Part shown: one piece after another, positions 10,424 through 19,997 of the stretch
How positions within the stretch are numbered: the first letter of the stretch is position 1
How the letters are laid out: each line of letters begins with the position of its first letter
Source: CAWAPD01 sp963783865
Lineage (GTDB): Bacteria > Actinomycetota > Thermoleophilia > UBA2241
NCBI GenBank assembly: GCA_963783865.1
Contig: CAWAPD010000005.1
Coordinates: 1 to 64,000, forward strand
Direction: 5' to 3'
Length of the DNA stretch: 64,000 bases
Translations under genes and position numbers: made by a program
Notes under the pieces: model-generated
Told to the model about the DNA's origin: nothing
Databases searched by the model: none
Seen by the model: only the letters and a program-made list of their open reading frames with translations

Positions 10424-11598
10424 CTACCGGAACCTGGGCGCCTCGAGAGCCGCGCGGATTCCTTCTCCGAAACGCACAGTCATGTCCTCGATTGAGTACT
10501 TCGAACTCGTTTGTTGACAGCCCTTTCTGAGCTCCTGGAGACGGCTGTCGTCGAGTAACAGACCGGACACCGCAGCCGCATAGGCCAGATGGATCCTCCG
10601 TCTCCTTGACGATCAAGCCATTGAAGCCGTCAGCCAAGTACTCGATTTCAGGGCCGTGGAAAGGGACGTCAGTCGTGATCAGTGGCGTGGCCAAGGAGAT
10701 GGCGTCGAGGATCACCAGACCCACCGCGCCGGGATTGAGAACGAGCTTGGAGACGAGGAAACATTCGACGAGGTCGCGGTCGAACAGTGGTCCGGTGCAA
10801 CGGATCCAGGAATGCCTGCTGGCTGCGGCCTTGAAGACAGACTCTTGGGGGCCGGCTCCGAGGACAAGCAGCTCGAAATCGGGGACGACACGCCGTATCT
10901 CCAAGGCCGATTCCAGGAGGAAGGCGGGCCGTTTGTTCTCGTAGATCGCTCCCGAGAAGACGCAGACGTTGTTGCCGCGTAGGCCGTACTTGTCTCGAAC
11001 ACGGGCAAGGTCCGCGGGGGTGGTGGTGCTCGCAAGCGACATGAAGCGCTTGGTGTCGATCGAGTTGTTGACGATGGTGATTCGTTCGGCGGGGTATGGC
11101 ATGACAGAAACGATCCGACCGCTGGTTTCGTTGTACGCGAACCACCAGTGGACGTGTCGAGAAAGGGACTTCTTGATGGCCTCACCCGCGTGGTTCGCCT
11201 GGTTCGGCTCGAAGTTCGCACCATGGCCCCAGAAGGCCAGCCGCGCCTGACCCGTCGCGTTGGCCATGAGAAGCACGTAGTTCACGAGAAGCCGACTCGC
11301 CTGTTCGACGATGATGAGGTCCGACCAGCGCGCCAGATCGAGGATCGGCTGCCAGACGAGTTCGTGTCGACCATTGCCGAGAGTCCTGTTGTTGACCTGG
11401 GAGATCCACGGCAGGCTGCCGGCATCACGCCGGTCCGCGAAGCGCGCGCTTGGCTTCCCACAGGCTACGCGCAACTCGATCCCGTGCTCGTCACACCAGC
11501 TGTCTCAGGCTCTCGTAGAACGGGACGCGGTAGTGGGGTAGCCAGGTCCACGCGATTGCGACCCGAGGTCTTCTCTGAGTTGGTCCGGTCGGATTCAT
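10424..11598 (-). CDS. glycosyltransferase family 4-like, two +1 shifts, only - strand gene in the left block
   Basis: Read on the - strand from ATG 11598 (MNPTGPTQRRPRVAIAWTW…LPHYRVPFYESL). One extra base near 11505 shifts into the frame with DLIIVEQASRLLVNYVLL, RLAFWGHGANFEPNQANH, HWWFAYNETSGRIV, ITIVNNSIDTKRF and ELLVLGAGPQESVF. A second extra base near 10600 leads to KYSIEDMTVRFGEGIRAAL and a stop at 10424-10426. The corrected length is about 390 residues. It shares many phrases with the GT at 28684-29861 (IVEQASxLL, WGHGxNF, WWFAY, GPEIEYL), so the two are paralogues. Its orientation opposes all neighbours from 0 to 21.8 kb. Confidence 0.75.
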
Positions 11599-11762
11599 GG
11601 GTGCACTCCCGGCGACAAGCTGCGACTATGCATCCTAGCAGGGGGGTCGGAGCGGGGCATTCCGTCCATGCTATACACTCCAGGCGCTCCAGCGATCGAC
11701 TATCCCTGCTCGGGCCGCTCCAGGCGTCGTGCGCAGCAGAATGAGGCAAGGGCTGAAGATCC

Positions 11763-12646
11763 ATGACCGTCACGAAGCCAGGTCGGCTCAGTAGCCTTCG
11801 GCTGCTACGTCATCCGGCATCAGCGGAGCCGGACGGAGACACGACAGAGCGCAACCAGGTCGTTCGCATTCTTGGCGTCCCGTTCCGGCCGATGTCGCTG
11901 AGTCTGCTCACCACGCACCATCGAGGAATGCCGGCATGATGGCGTGGGTCGCTACGCGTGTGCGGTCTGCGCAAGCAGCACGATCGAAGCGTCTCGAGAC
12001 CCCGACTTCATGCAGGCGCTCTGCGATGCGGACATCAACATCCCCGACGGCATGCCGATCGCGTGGGCGATGTCGCTCCTCAGTGGCAGGCGGCAGGAGC
12101 GCATGCCCGGTCCCTCAGTGATGATGGACCTCGTCGCCTACGCGGAGTCGCACGGACTCAGGGTGGGGCTGTACGGGTCGTCGCCAGACGATCCAGGACC
12201 GCCTGTGTCGCCGGCTTCTGGCTTTGCACCCTCATCTGTCGATCTCGCTGACTCTCTCTCCACCGTTCAGGCCCATGAGCGAGGTGGAGGACGCTGAGGT
12301 TTGCGAGGAGATCGTCGCCTCTGGTTGTGACGTGCTCTTCGTCGCGCTGGGCGCACCGCGCCAAGAGATATGGATGCGTGCGCATCGGGAGCGACTGGGG
12401 GTCTTCATGGTCGGCGTCGGCGCCGCGTTCGAGTACAACGCGGGACTGATAAGGCGGGCGCCTCACTGGATGCAGCGCCTCGGGTTGGAGTGGCTGTCAA
12501 GGTTCGTTCAGCAACCCAGGAGAGTGGGGAGAAGGTTCGCCTCGACTCTCCCGCTGTTCGCCTGGCGGTTGGCCCGACAGATCCTGTTCGGCTCGAGTTC
12601 GGTGAGCGTGAGGCTCGGAACGCCAACCGTCCGCGACATCCGATGA
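11763..12646 (+). CDS. WecG/TagA/CpsF family glycosyltransferase (GT26), two +1 shifts
   Basis: Family enzymes add the second sugar (ManNAc or ManNAcA type) to a polyprenyl-PP-linked primer at the membrane face. Signatures: VVRILGVPFRPMSL, then after one extra base near 11905 VCASSTIEASRDPDFMQAL and INIPDGMPIAWAMSLL (the conserved PDGxP motif), GLRVGLYGSS, and after a second extra base near 12195 a frame with DVLFVALGAPRQEIWM, VGVGAAFEYNAG and LGLEWLSRFVQQPRRV. Corrected length about 293 residues. It overlaps the next gene by ATGA (12643-12646). A paralogue lies at 36.0-36.9 kb. Confidence 0.83.
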
Positions 12647-13834
12647 AGATCGTCCATATCGGCAGCAAGGGAATCCCGTTCAGAGGCGGCACCGAGCGCG
12701 TCGTCGAGTGAGGTCGGCCGTCGCGAGGCGGCTGCCGGTCATGCGGTGACGGTGTACGGCAGCGCCCGGGTGTGCCGCTCTGGTGTGGTCGATGGGATGC
12801 GGGTGATGGCGCTGCCGACCGTGGCCGGTCGGTTCAGCCGGGCCGGTCGATGCTGCAGCTCGTCTGCGCGCGGTCACGCGCTCGCGGACGGCTCGTTCGA
12901 CGTCGTCCACCTGCACGGTGCGGAGAACGCGTTCGTGCTTCCGCTGCTTGCGGCTGCGCTACCCGGTCGTCGTGACCAACCACGGAGCGGCGTACCGGCT
13001 CGAGAAGTGGGGGAGATGGGGGCGGCGGCTGATCCGGTCGGTCGAGGGCCTCTCGGTTCGCATGGCGTCGGCGCCGACCGCAGTCGCCGCCGCCCATGCG
13101 CGGCCATCTCACGCGCTCGGTACGGGCGCGAGGTCGTCCACATTCCGAACGGGGTGGAGGTCGGCGAGCCTGACGAAGTCGAGGCTCGCCGACTGCTCGA
13201 CGAACTGCGGGCTGGCGGCGGGCGAGTACGTCCTCTTCGTCGCCCGCCGCCTCGACGCCACCAAGGGGTGTCACACGCTGCTCGAGGCTCTGCGCCGGCT
13301 GTCCGATCCCCCGCAGCTGCTCGTCGTCGGCGATGTCGACGCAGCCGGGGCCTACGGCCAGTCGCTGCGTCGGTCGGCGCGCGGTCTTCCGGTCAGGTTC
13401 GCTCCGGTCATCGACGACGGCGCGACGCTTCGCACGGCCTGCTGAGCCTCTGCCGCTTCTTCGTCTTCCCCTCGACCGTCGAGGCGATGTCGATGATGCT
13501 GCTCGAGGCGCTGGCCGCCGGCACGCCGGCCGTGGTGAGCGACATCCCCGAGAACCTCGACGTCCTGCCCGACGGCGTCGCCACCTTCAAGGCGGGCGAC
13601 GCCGCCGATCTCGCCCGGGCGCTGCGCGAGGCGCTCGCGGTCGACCCTGCCGAGGCGCGCGCCCGCGCGGCCGAGGCCGCGCGCGTCGTGCGCGCCGAGC
13701 ACGACTGGGACCGCATCGCCGAGCAGTACATGGCGGTCTACGAGTCGGTCGTGCGCGGCGCTAGCAGCCGGTCCTGCTTCGTCCAGCGCGGCTTCCCGGA
13801 GCAGGCCCGGCAGCCGCGTATACTGCCGCGGTGA
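12643..13834 (+). pseudogene. glycosyltransferase family 4, frame broken at about six places
   Basis: Starts MKIVHIGSKGIPFRGGTERVVE (cited in part), which matches the start of the intact GT at 43572 (KIAMLGQKGIPALHGGPERHVEEL). Pieces in different frames follow: HAVTVYGSARV, MLQLVCARSR, FDVVHLHGAENAF, YPVVVTNHGAAYRLEKWG, VVHIPNGVEVGEPDEVEARR, GEYVLFVARRLDATKGCHTL and VFPSTVEAMSMMLLEALAAG. All pieces are collinear with one GT-B protein of about 395 residues. The number of shifts is the highest in the window. From here to 19 kb the DNA is markedly GC-richer than to the left. Whether it is a decayed gene or a badly sequenced one cannot be decided from sequence alone. Confidence 0.75.
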
Positions 13835-13914
13835 GCCGGAATCTCAGGCAGGAGCCAGTTCGAGTCACTGCGCGTGGCGCCCGCCTGGGCCGACAGGCGA
13901 GTGGGGAGGATCGT

Positions 13915-15019
13915 GTGCGGGTTCCGTTCGTCGATCTGAAGGCGCAGGCGGTCGCGCTGCGCGCCGACTACGAGCGCGTGTTCGCGTCGGTGCTCGAGCG
14001 CGCGGCCTACACGCTGGGGCCCGAGGTCCGGGAGTTCGAGGAGACAGTTCGCCGCGTTCTGCGGCGCGTCTCACTGCGTCGGCGTGAGCTCCGGGACCGA
14101 CGCCGTCGAGCTGGCGCTGCTGGCGGCGGGCGTGGGGGCGGGCGACGAGGTCATCGTGCCGGCCAACACGTTCATCGCCACGGCCGAGGCCGTCAGTCAC
14201 CTCGGCGCCCGCCCCGTCTTCGTCGACTGCCTGCCCGACACGGCCAACATCGACCCGGCCGCGATCGAGGCGGCGATCACGCCGCAGACGCGGGCGATCG
14301 TCCCGGTGCACCTCTTCGGCCAGCCGGCCGACATGGATCCACTCCTCGAGATCGCCGCTCGCCGCGGCCTGGTCGTGGTCGAGGACGCCTGCCAGGCGCA
14401 CGGGGCCGAGTACAAGGGGCGGCGAGCCGGGTCTCTGGGGCTCGCCGCCGCCTTCAGCTTCTATCCCGGCAAGAACCTCGGCGCCCTCGGGGATGGTGGC
14501 GCCGTGACCACCTCGGACGATAGTATCGAGGCCATCACGACTCTAAACCGCAACCACGGTCAGGCCGACAAGTACACCCATGCGGTGGTCGGGTACTGCG
14601 ACAGGCTGCACAACCTGCAGGCGGGGTTCCTGCTGGTGAAGCTCGCGCATCTCGATGAGTGGAACGCGGCCCGCCGCGCGGCGGCGAAGCGCTACGACGG
14701 GCTGCTCGCCGGCGTCGCCGGCGTCGAGCCCGTCGCCTGCCGGCCCGACGTGACGCCGGTCTACCACCTCTACGTCGTGCAGGTCGACGAGCGCGACCGC
14801 GTGCGCGACGCGCTGGGCGCCGCCGAGATCGAGACCGGCATCCACTATCCCGTGCCGCTGCACCTGCAGCCGGCGTACGCGTCGCTCGGGTATGGCCGCG
14901 GCGACTTCCCGGTGGCCGAGCGCCTGGCCGGCCGCATCCTCTCGCTGCCGATGTTCCCCGAGATCACGGCCGCCCAGCAGGAGTACGTGGTCGAGAAGCT
15001 CGCGGAGGCGGTGGGGTAG
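13915..15019 (+). CDS. DegT/DnrJ/EryC1/StrS family sugar aminotransferase, one +1 shift
   Basis: PLP-dependent enzyme that aminates a keto-sugar nucleotide, typically making a 3- or 4-amino sugar. It starts at GTG 13915 (RVPFVDLKAQAVALRADYE) after GGGGAGGA. One extra base near 14047 shifts into the frame with FAAFCGASHCVGVSSGTDAV, VIVPANTFIATAEAV, VEDACQAHGA and SFYPGKNLGALGDGGAV, where the Lys is the PLP-binding residue; later VPLHLQPAYASLGY and the ending SLPMFPEITAAQQ. About 367 residues. The Gfo/Idh dehydrogenase and hexapeptide acetyltransferase two and three genes downstream make the trio used for diacetamido-uronic acid sugars (Wlb/Wbp pathway). That pathway assignment is inference. 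Confidence 0.85.
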
Positions 15020-15023
15020 AGGG

Positions 15024-16456
15024 GTGACCTCGCGCGTGCGGATCGCCTTCGCGTGTCTCGCGGTCGACCTGGCCGCGGTGCTGGTCGCCTGCGTGGTCGC
15101 CTACCTGCTGCGCTTCGAGGTGCTCTTCGACCACGGCGCCAGGGTCGGGACCGGGTCTCGACTGGTCGGTCCTCGTCGTGATCGTCGCGACGCTGGTCGC
15201 GTTCGTCTCGCTCGGGCTCTACAAGCCGGAGGCGTTCGTCTCTCGACCGCTTCACGTCTGGACGCTGGTGAAGGGCTGCGGCTACGCCTTCCTGTTCACG
15301 GCGCTGGTCGTCTACCTGCTCAAGTCGCCCAGCGTGCAGGAGTCGCGCTTCATCGTGGTGACGACGTTCGCGCTGGTGTTCGTGGTGGGGGCGCTGGGCC
15401 GGCTGGGCGTGCTCTCGCCGCTGGTGCATCGCGCGGTGCGCCGGCAGCGCCGGCGCACCCTCGTGATCGGCCGCGGCGGCGAGACCGAGCTGCTCACCCA
15501 GCGCCTCAGCGACCTCAAGGGCTACAACTCGTGGCGGCACGTCGATCCCGGGCTCGAGATCGACGGGTTCGAGCAGGCCTTCGCGGTCGTCGAGGAGCTC
15601 GAGCCCACCCTCGACGTGCCGCCCAACGTCTTCGTCGACGCCGGCAGCCTGCCGCCCCAGGTCGTGCTCGAGCTGGTCGCCACGGCCAAGCTGCGCGGCG
15701 CCGAGGTGTACGTCGTCTCCCGCCTGCTGGGGCCGCTCGACAGCACGGGCCTGCTGGTCGACCTCTTCGGCCAGCCGGTGATGCGCGCGCGCAACCTGCC
15801 CGGCGGCCGCGGGGTGCCGTTCGTCAAGCGCGTGTTCGACGTGCTCGCCTCGGCCGTCGCGCTGATCTTCCTGTCGCCGGTGCTGCTGGCGATCGCCCTG
15901 GCCGTCAAGCTGTCGTCGTCCGGACCGGTGCTGCACACGCAGACGCGCGTGGGCCTGCGCGGGCGTCCCTTCCGCTTCTACAAGTTCCGCTCGATGCACC
16001 AGGCGGCGCAGGAGGGCGAGGACGACCTCCACAAGGAGTACGTGCTGCGCCTACATCAACGGCGACGACACGTCCGACCTCGTGGAGTGCGACGAGCTGA
16101 CGCCCTTCAAGATCGCCGACCACCCGCGCACGACCCGCGTGGGCGCCGTCCTGCGCAAGTACTCGCTCGACGAGCTGCCGCAGTTCTGGAACGTGCTGGT
16201 CGGCGACATGAGCCTGGTCGGCCCGCGGCCGGCGCTGCCCTACGAGGTCGAGCGCTACCAGGACTGGCACCGCCGCCGCCTCGCCTCGCTGCCCGGGCTC
16301 TCGGGCCTCTGGCAGGTCACCGGCCGCAGCCGCGTCGGCTTCGACGAGATGGTGCTCGAGGATGTGCTGTACGCTAGCAACCAGTCGTTGCTGACCGACA
16401 TCGGGATCTGCCTGCGCACGATCCCGGTGGTGCTGTTGGGGCGCGGCGGGGCGTAG
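15024..16456 (+). CDS. polyprenyl-phosphate sugar phosphotransferase (initiating transferase), two +1 shifts
   Basis: Membrane enzyme that starts a glycan by moving a sugar-1-phosphate to undecaprenyl phosphate. GTG 15024 opens a membrane domain (VDLAAVLVACVVAYLLRFEVLF). One extra base near 15155 leads into SVLVVIVATLVAFVSLGLYKPEAF, a central Rossmann-like region, then KRVFDVLASAVALIFLSPVLL and RPFRFYKFRSMH of the catalytic domain. A second extra base near 16045 leads to YSLDELPQFWNVLVGDMSLVG and SGLWQVTGRSRVGFDEMV, the family's most conserved block. About 476 residues. A second initiating transferase is at 39.6-41.1 kb; this one groups by position with the Wlb/Wbp-like trio. Confidence 0.85.
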
Positions 16457-16472
16457 CCCCCGCGCCGCGCCC
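16438..16472 (+). other. strong GC stem-loop spanning the sugar-transferase stop codon
   Basis: GGGCGCGGCG at 16438-16447 pairs with CGCCGCGCCC at 16463-16472, with inner GGGG/CCCC pairing around the TAG stop. No T-run follows, so it is not a classical terminator; it lies between two co-directional genes and could tune read-through, RNA stability or translation of the downstream dehydrogenase. Confidence 0.5.
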
Positions 16473-16491
16473 GCTCGAGGAGGGAGAGCCC

Positions 16492-17535
16492 ATGACCGTC
16501 ACCGTCGGCCTGATCGGCCATGGCTACTGGGGACCCAACCTGCTGCGCAACTACATGGACCTGCCCGACGCCTGGGTGAAGTACGTCTGCGACGTGCGCC
16601 AGGACGCGCTCGACAAGGTGCTGCGGCGCTACCCGTCGCTGGTGGCGACCGACAACCACGAGCGGATGCTCGCCGACCCCGAGGTCGACGCGGTGCTCGT
16701 GGCCACGCCGATCTCGACCCACCACGAGCTGGCCCTGGCCGCGCTGCGCGCCGGCAAGCACGTGTTCGTCGAGAAGCCGCTGGCGGCGTCGGTGGCCGAG
16801 GCGCAGGAGCTGGTCGCCACGGCCAACGCCGTCGACCGCACGCTGATGGTCGGACACACGTTCGTCTACAGTCCGCCGGTGCGCAAGGTCAAGGCGCTGC
16901 TCGACGCCGGCGAGCTCGGCGACGTGCGCTTCATCACCTCGTCGCGGGTCAACCTCGGCCTGCACCAGAAGGACGTCAGCGTCATCTGGGACCTGGCCAG
17001 TCACGACCTCTCGATCCTGTACTACTGGCTCGGCGAGACGGCCGAGGAGGTCGGGGTCAGCGGGCGCGGGTGCGTGCACCCCGACATCCCCGACGTGGCG
17101 TTCCTCCACCTGCATTTCCCGTCGGGCGTGGTCGCCAGCATCGACGTCTCCTGGCTGTCGCCCGTGAAGCTGCGCCGCACGGTCGTCGTCGGCAGCAACA
17201 AGATGCTGCTCTACGACGACACCGAGGCGGTCGAGAAGGTCAAGCTCTTCGACCACGGGGTGGATTTCAGGGACCCCGAGGACTTCGGCGAGTTCCAGCT
17301 CTCGTACCGCACCGGCGACATCCTCGCCCCCAAGCTCGACAGCAGCGAGCCGCTGTACGTCGAGGCGTCGCACTTCATCGAGTGCGTGCGCACGGGGGCG
17401 ACGCCGGTGACCAACGGGCGCATGGGGCTCGACGTCGTGCGCGCCCTCGAGGTGGCCGATCACGCGCTGCGCAACGGCGGCTGCGGGACGGTGCCGGTGC
17501 GCGCCGGGTCGGCCGCCGACGCCGCGCCCGCCTGA
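16492..17535 (+). CDS. Gfo/Idh/MocA family sugar-nucleotide dehydrogenase
   Basis: NAD(P)-dependent oxidoreductase, 347 residues, intact. The Rossmann motif is VGLIGHGYWGPNLLRNY at residues 4-20; VLVATPISTHHELALAAL and KHVFVEKPLAASVAEA (the EKP signature with the catalytic-type Lys) follow, then VIWDLASHDLSIL in the substrate domain. ATG 16492 is preceded by AGGAGGGAGAG. The nearest characterised class by context is WlbA/WbpB, which oxidises C3 of UDP-GlcNAc-uronate before amination by a DegT enzyme and acetylation by a hexapeptide protein; all three activities occur within 4.4 kb here. No UDP-GlcNAc 6-dehydrogenase is seen in the window, so the substrate remains inferred. Confidence 0.82.
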   Translation: MTVTVGLIGHGYWGPNLLRNYMDLPDAWVKYVCDVRQDALDKVLRRYPSLVATDNHERMLADPEVDAVLVATPISTHHELALAALRAGKHVFVEKPLAASVAEAQELVATANAVDRTLMVGHTFVYSPPVRKVKALLDAGELGDVRFITSSRVNLGLHQKDVSVIWDLASHDLSILYYWLGETAEEVGVSGRGCVHPDIPDVAFLHLHFPSGVVASIDVSWLSPVKLRRTVVVGSNKMLLYDDTEAVEKVKLFDHGVDFRDPEDFGEFQLSYRTGDILAPKLDSSEPLYVEASHFIECVRTGATPVTNGRMGLDVVRALEVADHALRNGGCGTVPVRAGSAADAAPA

Positions 17536-17549
17536 GGCGCGCGAACGCG

Positions 17550-18258
17550 ATGCCGGACGGCGGCGATGAGGCAGGAGTGATGCTCGAGGGGGTGCAGATC
17601 GCGCCCAACGTCGTCAGTCGGCGCCGGCGCCGACCTGCAGCCGCCGTGCGTGCTCGGCAAGGCGCCTCGCGGCGCCTCGCCGGGTGAGCGGCGGCTGGTC
17701 ATCGGCGCCGGCGCCGTCGTGCGCCCGTTCACCACCATCTACGCCGGCAGCACGTTCGGCGACCGGCTGCAGACCGGGCAGGGCGCCTCGATCCGCGAGG
17801 ACAACGTCGTCGGCGACGACGTCTCGATCGGCACCAACGCGGTGCTCGAGTTCGGCAACCGCATCGGCGACCGCGTGCGCATCCACTCGGGGTGCTTCCT
17901 GGAGCTGGTGACGATCGAGGACGACGTGTTCGTCGGGCCCAACGTCACCTTCACCGACGACCCGCACCCGATGAACTGCCCGCGCTACACCGAGTGCAAG
18001 GGCGGCGCCGTGGTGCGCCGTCAGGCGCGCATCGGCGCCAACGTGACCGTGCTGCCCGGGGTGGAGATCGGCGCCGGCGCCCTGGTGGGCGCCGGCGCCG
18101 TCGTCGTCCACGACGTGCCGCCGGGAATGGTCGTCGTCGGCAACCCCGCGCGCGTGGTCAAGGCGGTCGCCGACCTGCGCTGCGAGCCCGGGTACTTCGA
18201 GCGGCCCTACCTCTGGGCGCCGTATCAGACGGACCGGCGGGAGCGGGGCGACGAGTGA
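17550..18258 (+). CDS. left-handed beta-helix (hexapeptide) N-acetyltransferase, one +1 shift
   Basis: Acetyl-CoA-dependent transferase with hexapeptide repeats: VIGAGAVVRPFTTIYAG, IREDNVVGDDVSIGTNAV, VTIEDDVFVGPNVTFTDDPHP (loop with the likely catalytic region), RIGANVTVLPGVEIGAGALV, VVVGNPARVV. It starts at ATG 17550 or ATG 17580 (MLEGVQIAPNVV). One extra base near 17616 (a G inside the expected GTCATCGGC) shifts the frame. About 235 residues. Resembles WlbB/WbpD acetyltransferases that finish 2,3-diacetamido sugars, matching the DegT and Gfo/Idh enzymes upstream. Confidence 0.8.
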
Positions 18259-18277
18259 CGGCGACATCGCGTTCCGT

Positions 18278-18306
18278 TTGCCCTTCCGCCTGCATATCCC
18301 TATCAT
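18278..18306 (+). promoter_or_regulatory. sigma-70-type promoter of the first Wzz/BY-kinase gene
   Basis: TTGCCC at 18278-18283, a 17-nt spacer and TATCAT at 18301-18306, 56 nt before the ATG at 18362. The paralogous gene at 36968 has the same TTGCCC -35 with TAACAT, which strengthens the call. Confidence 0.5.
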
Positions 18307-18361
18307 TCGTGGGCACCATCGTCGGCGCTGAGCAGGGGAGGGCAGGCTCATAGCGACCCCC

Positions 18362-19934
18362 ATGAACGAAGAGCCTCAGGGCATGACCCTGCGCGACTAC
18401 CTCGGCGTGCTCAAGCGCTGGTGGTGGCTGATCCTCATCGTCGTCGTCGGGGCGACCCTCGCCGCGTACTTCAACGCCTCTCGCCAGACGCCGCAGTACG
18501 CGGCCACCGCGAGCATGATCTACCAGAAGCCGCTCGACGTCTCGAACCCGCTCAGCGTCGGGCGCCAACTACGTCGACCCGACCGAGCAGCAGCTCGACG
18601 TCCAGAGTGTCAGCACGGTGATCACCAGCGCGCAGATCACGGACGCGGTGACCGCGGCCGTGGGACAGTCGGTCATCGACGCGGCGCCCTACAGCGTGTC
18701 GGGGGCCGCCGTGGCCACGCAGGCGAACGCCTACACGAACGTCGCCTCGATCACCGTCACGAGCAGCGACCCCCAGCAGGCGGCCGCGATCGCCAACGCC
18801 TATGCCCAGGTCTTCATCGACTGGCGCAAGAGCCAGCAGACGGCGCAGATCAAGCAGGCCGAGAAGGTCATCAGCAACGAGCTCAAGGGCACCACGCCGG
18901 GGTCGAGCGACTACATCATCCTGACGCAGCGGCTGCGTGACCTGCAGATCAGGCAGTCGACCGTCACCGGCGACTTCCTGCTGATCAACAAGGCCGAGAC
19001 GCCGACGGCGCCGTTCGCGCCGCGCCCGATCCGCTCGGCGGTGCTCGGGTTCGGCGTCGGGCTGTTCGCCGGCATCGGCCTCGCGTTCCTGCTCGAGCAG
19101 CTCAACACGCGCCTGCGCGACTACCGCGAGACCGCCGAGATCCTCAACATGCCGGTGATCGGGCGCATCCCGGTGGTGTCGAAGTCGATCGCCCACAACC
19201 ACGACCTGGCGGTGGTCGAGAGCCCCGAAGGCAGGGTGAGCGAGGCGTTCCGCATGCTGCGCGGCAACCTCGAGTTCGTCGCCATCGACGGCGAGACCGG
19301 CTCGCTGCTGATCACGAGCTGCAAGCAGGGCGAGGGCAAGAGCATGACGATCGCCAACCTGGCGGCGACGCTCGCGCTCGCCGGCAAGAACATCATCCTG
19401 GTCGACGGCGACCTGCGGCGGCCGCAGGCGCACCTGTACTTCGACCTCAAGAACGACGTCGGGCTGTCGACGCTGCTCGCCGGCAAGCAGGCGACCGCCG
19501 ACGTGCTGCAGAACGTCAGGCTGACCCCCAACGTGTCGGGGAACGGGGGCGGCGCGGCGCCGGCCGCCGATACCGCCACCATGCCGGGCACGCTGCGCGT
19601 GCTGACGGCCGGCCCCACGCCGCCCAACCCGGGCGAGCTCATCGCCTCGAAGCGCTTCTCGCGCCTGCTCGACGAGCTCGAGAAGCGCGCCGACCTGGTG
19701 CTCGTCGACTCGCCGGCGATCATGGCCGTCGGCGACGCCGGCGCCCTGGCCAACGCGGTCGACGGCCTGCTGCTGCTGGTCGACATCAACACCGCCCGCC
19801 GGCCGACGCTGCGCGAGGTGCGCGAGGTGCTCGAGCCGATGCCGTGCAAGAAGCTCGGCATCATCGTCAGCCGCGAGAAGTTCACCGGCTCGAACTCGTA
19901 CAAGTACGGCTACTACCGCTATCAGCGGGCGTAG
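18362..19934 (+). CDS. polysaccharide co-polymerase/tyrosine autokinase (Wzz domain fused to CpsD-like BY-kinase), one +1 shift
   Basis: Controls chain length and assembly by cycles of tyrosine phosphorylation at the membrane. N-terminal Wzz domain: LRDYLGVLKRWWWLILIVVV (first membrane helix), a long periplasmic-type helical region, then the proline-rich AETPTAPFAPRPIRS and a second membrane helix (AVLGFGVGLFAGIGLAFLLEQ, cited in part). Kinase: SCKQGEGKSMT (Walker A, about residue 318), NIILVDGDLRRPQ (Walker A'), LVLVDSPAIMAVGDAG (Walker B) and a C-terminal tyrosine cluster YKYGYYRY. One extra G near 18565 breaks the frame after NPLSVG. About 523 residues; ATG 18383 (MTLRDY) is an alternative start. 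No partner phosphatase gene is visible in the window. Paralogue at 36968-38539. Confidence 0.88.
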
Positions 19935-19997
19935 CCCGGTCGCTCCGGTAGTGTCTCCGGCAGATCCTCGACCATCATCGTCCCCGAAAGGGGCGCC

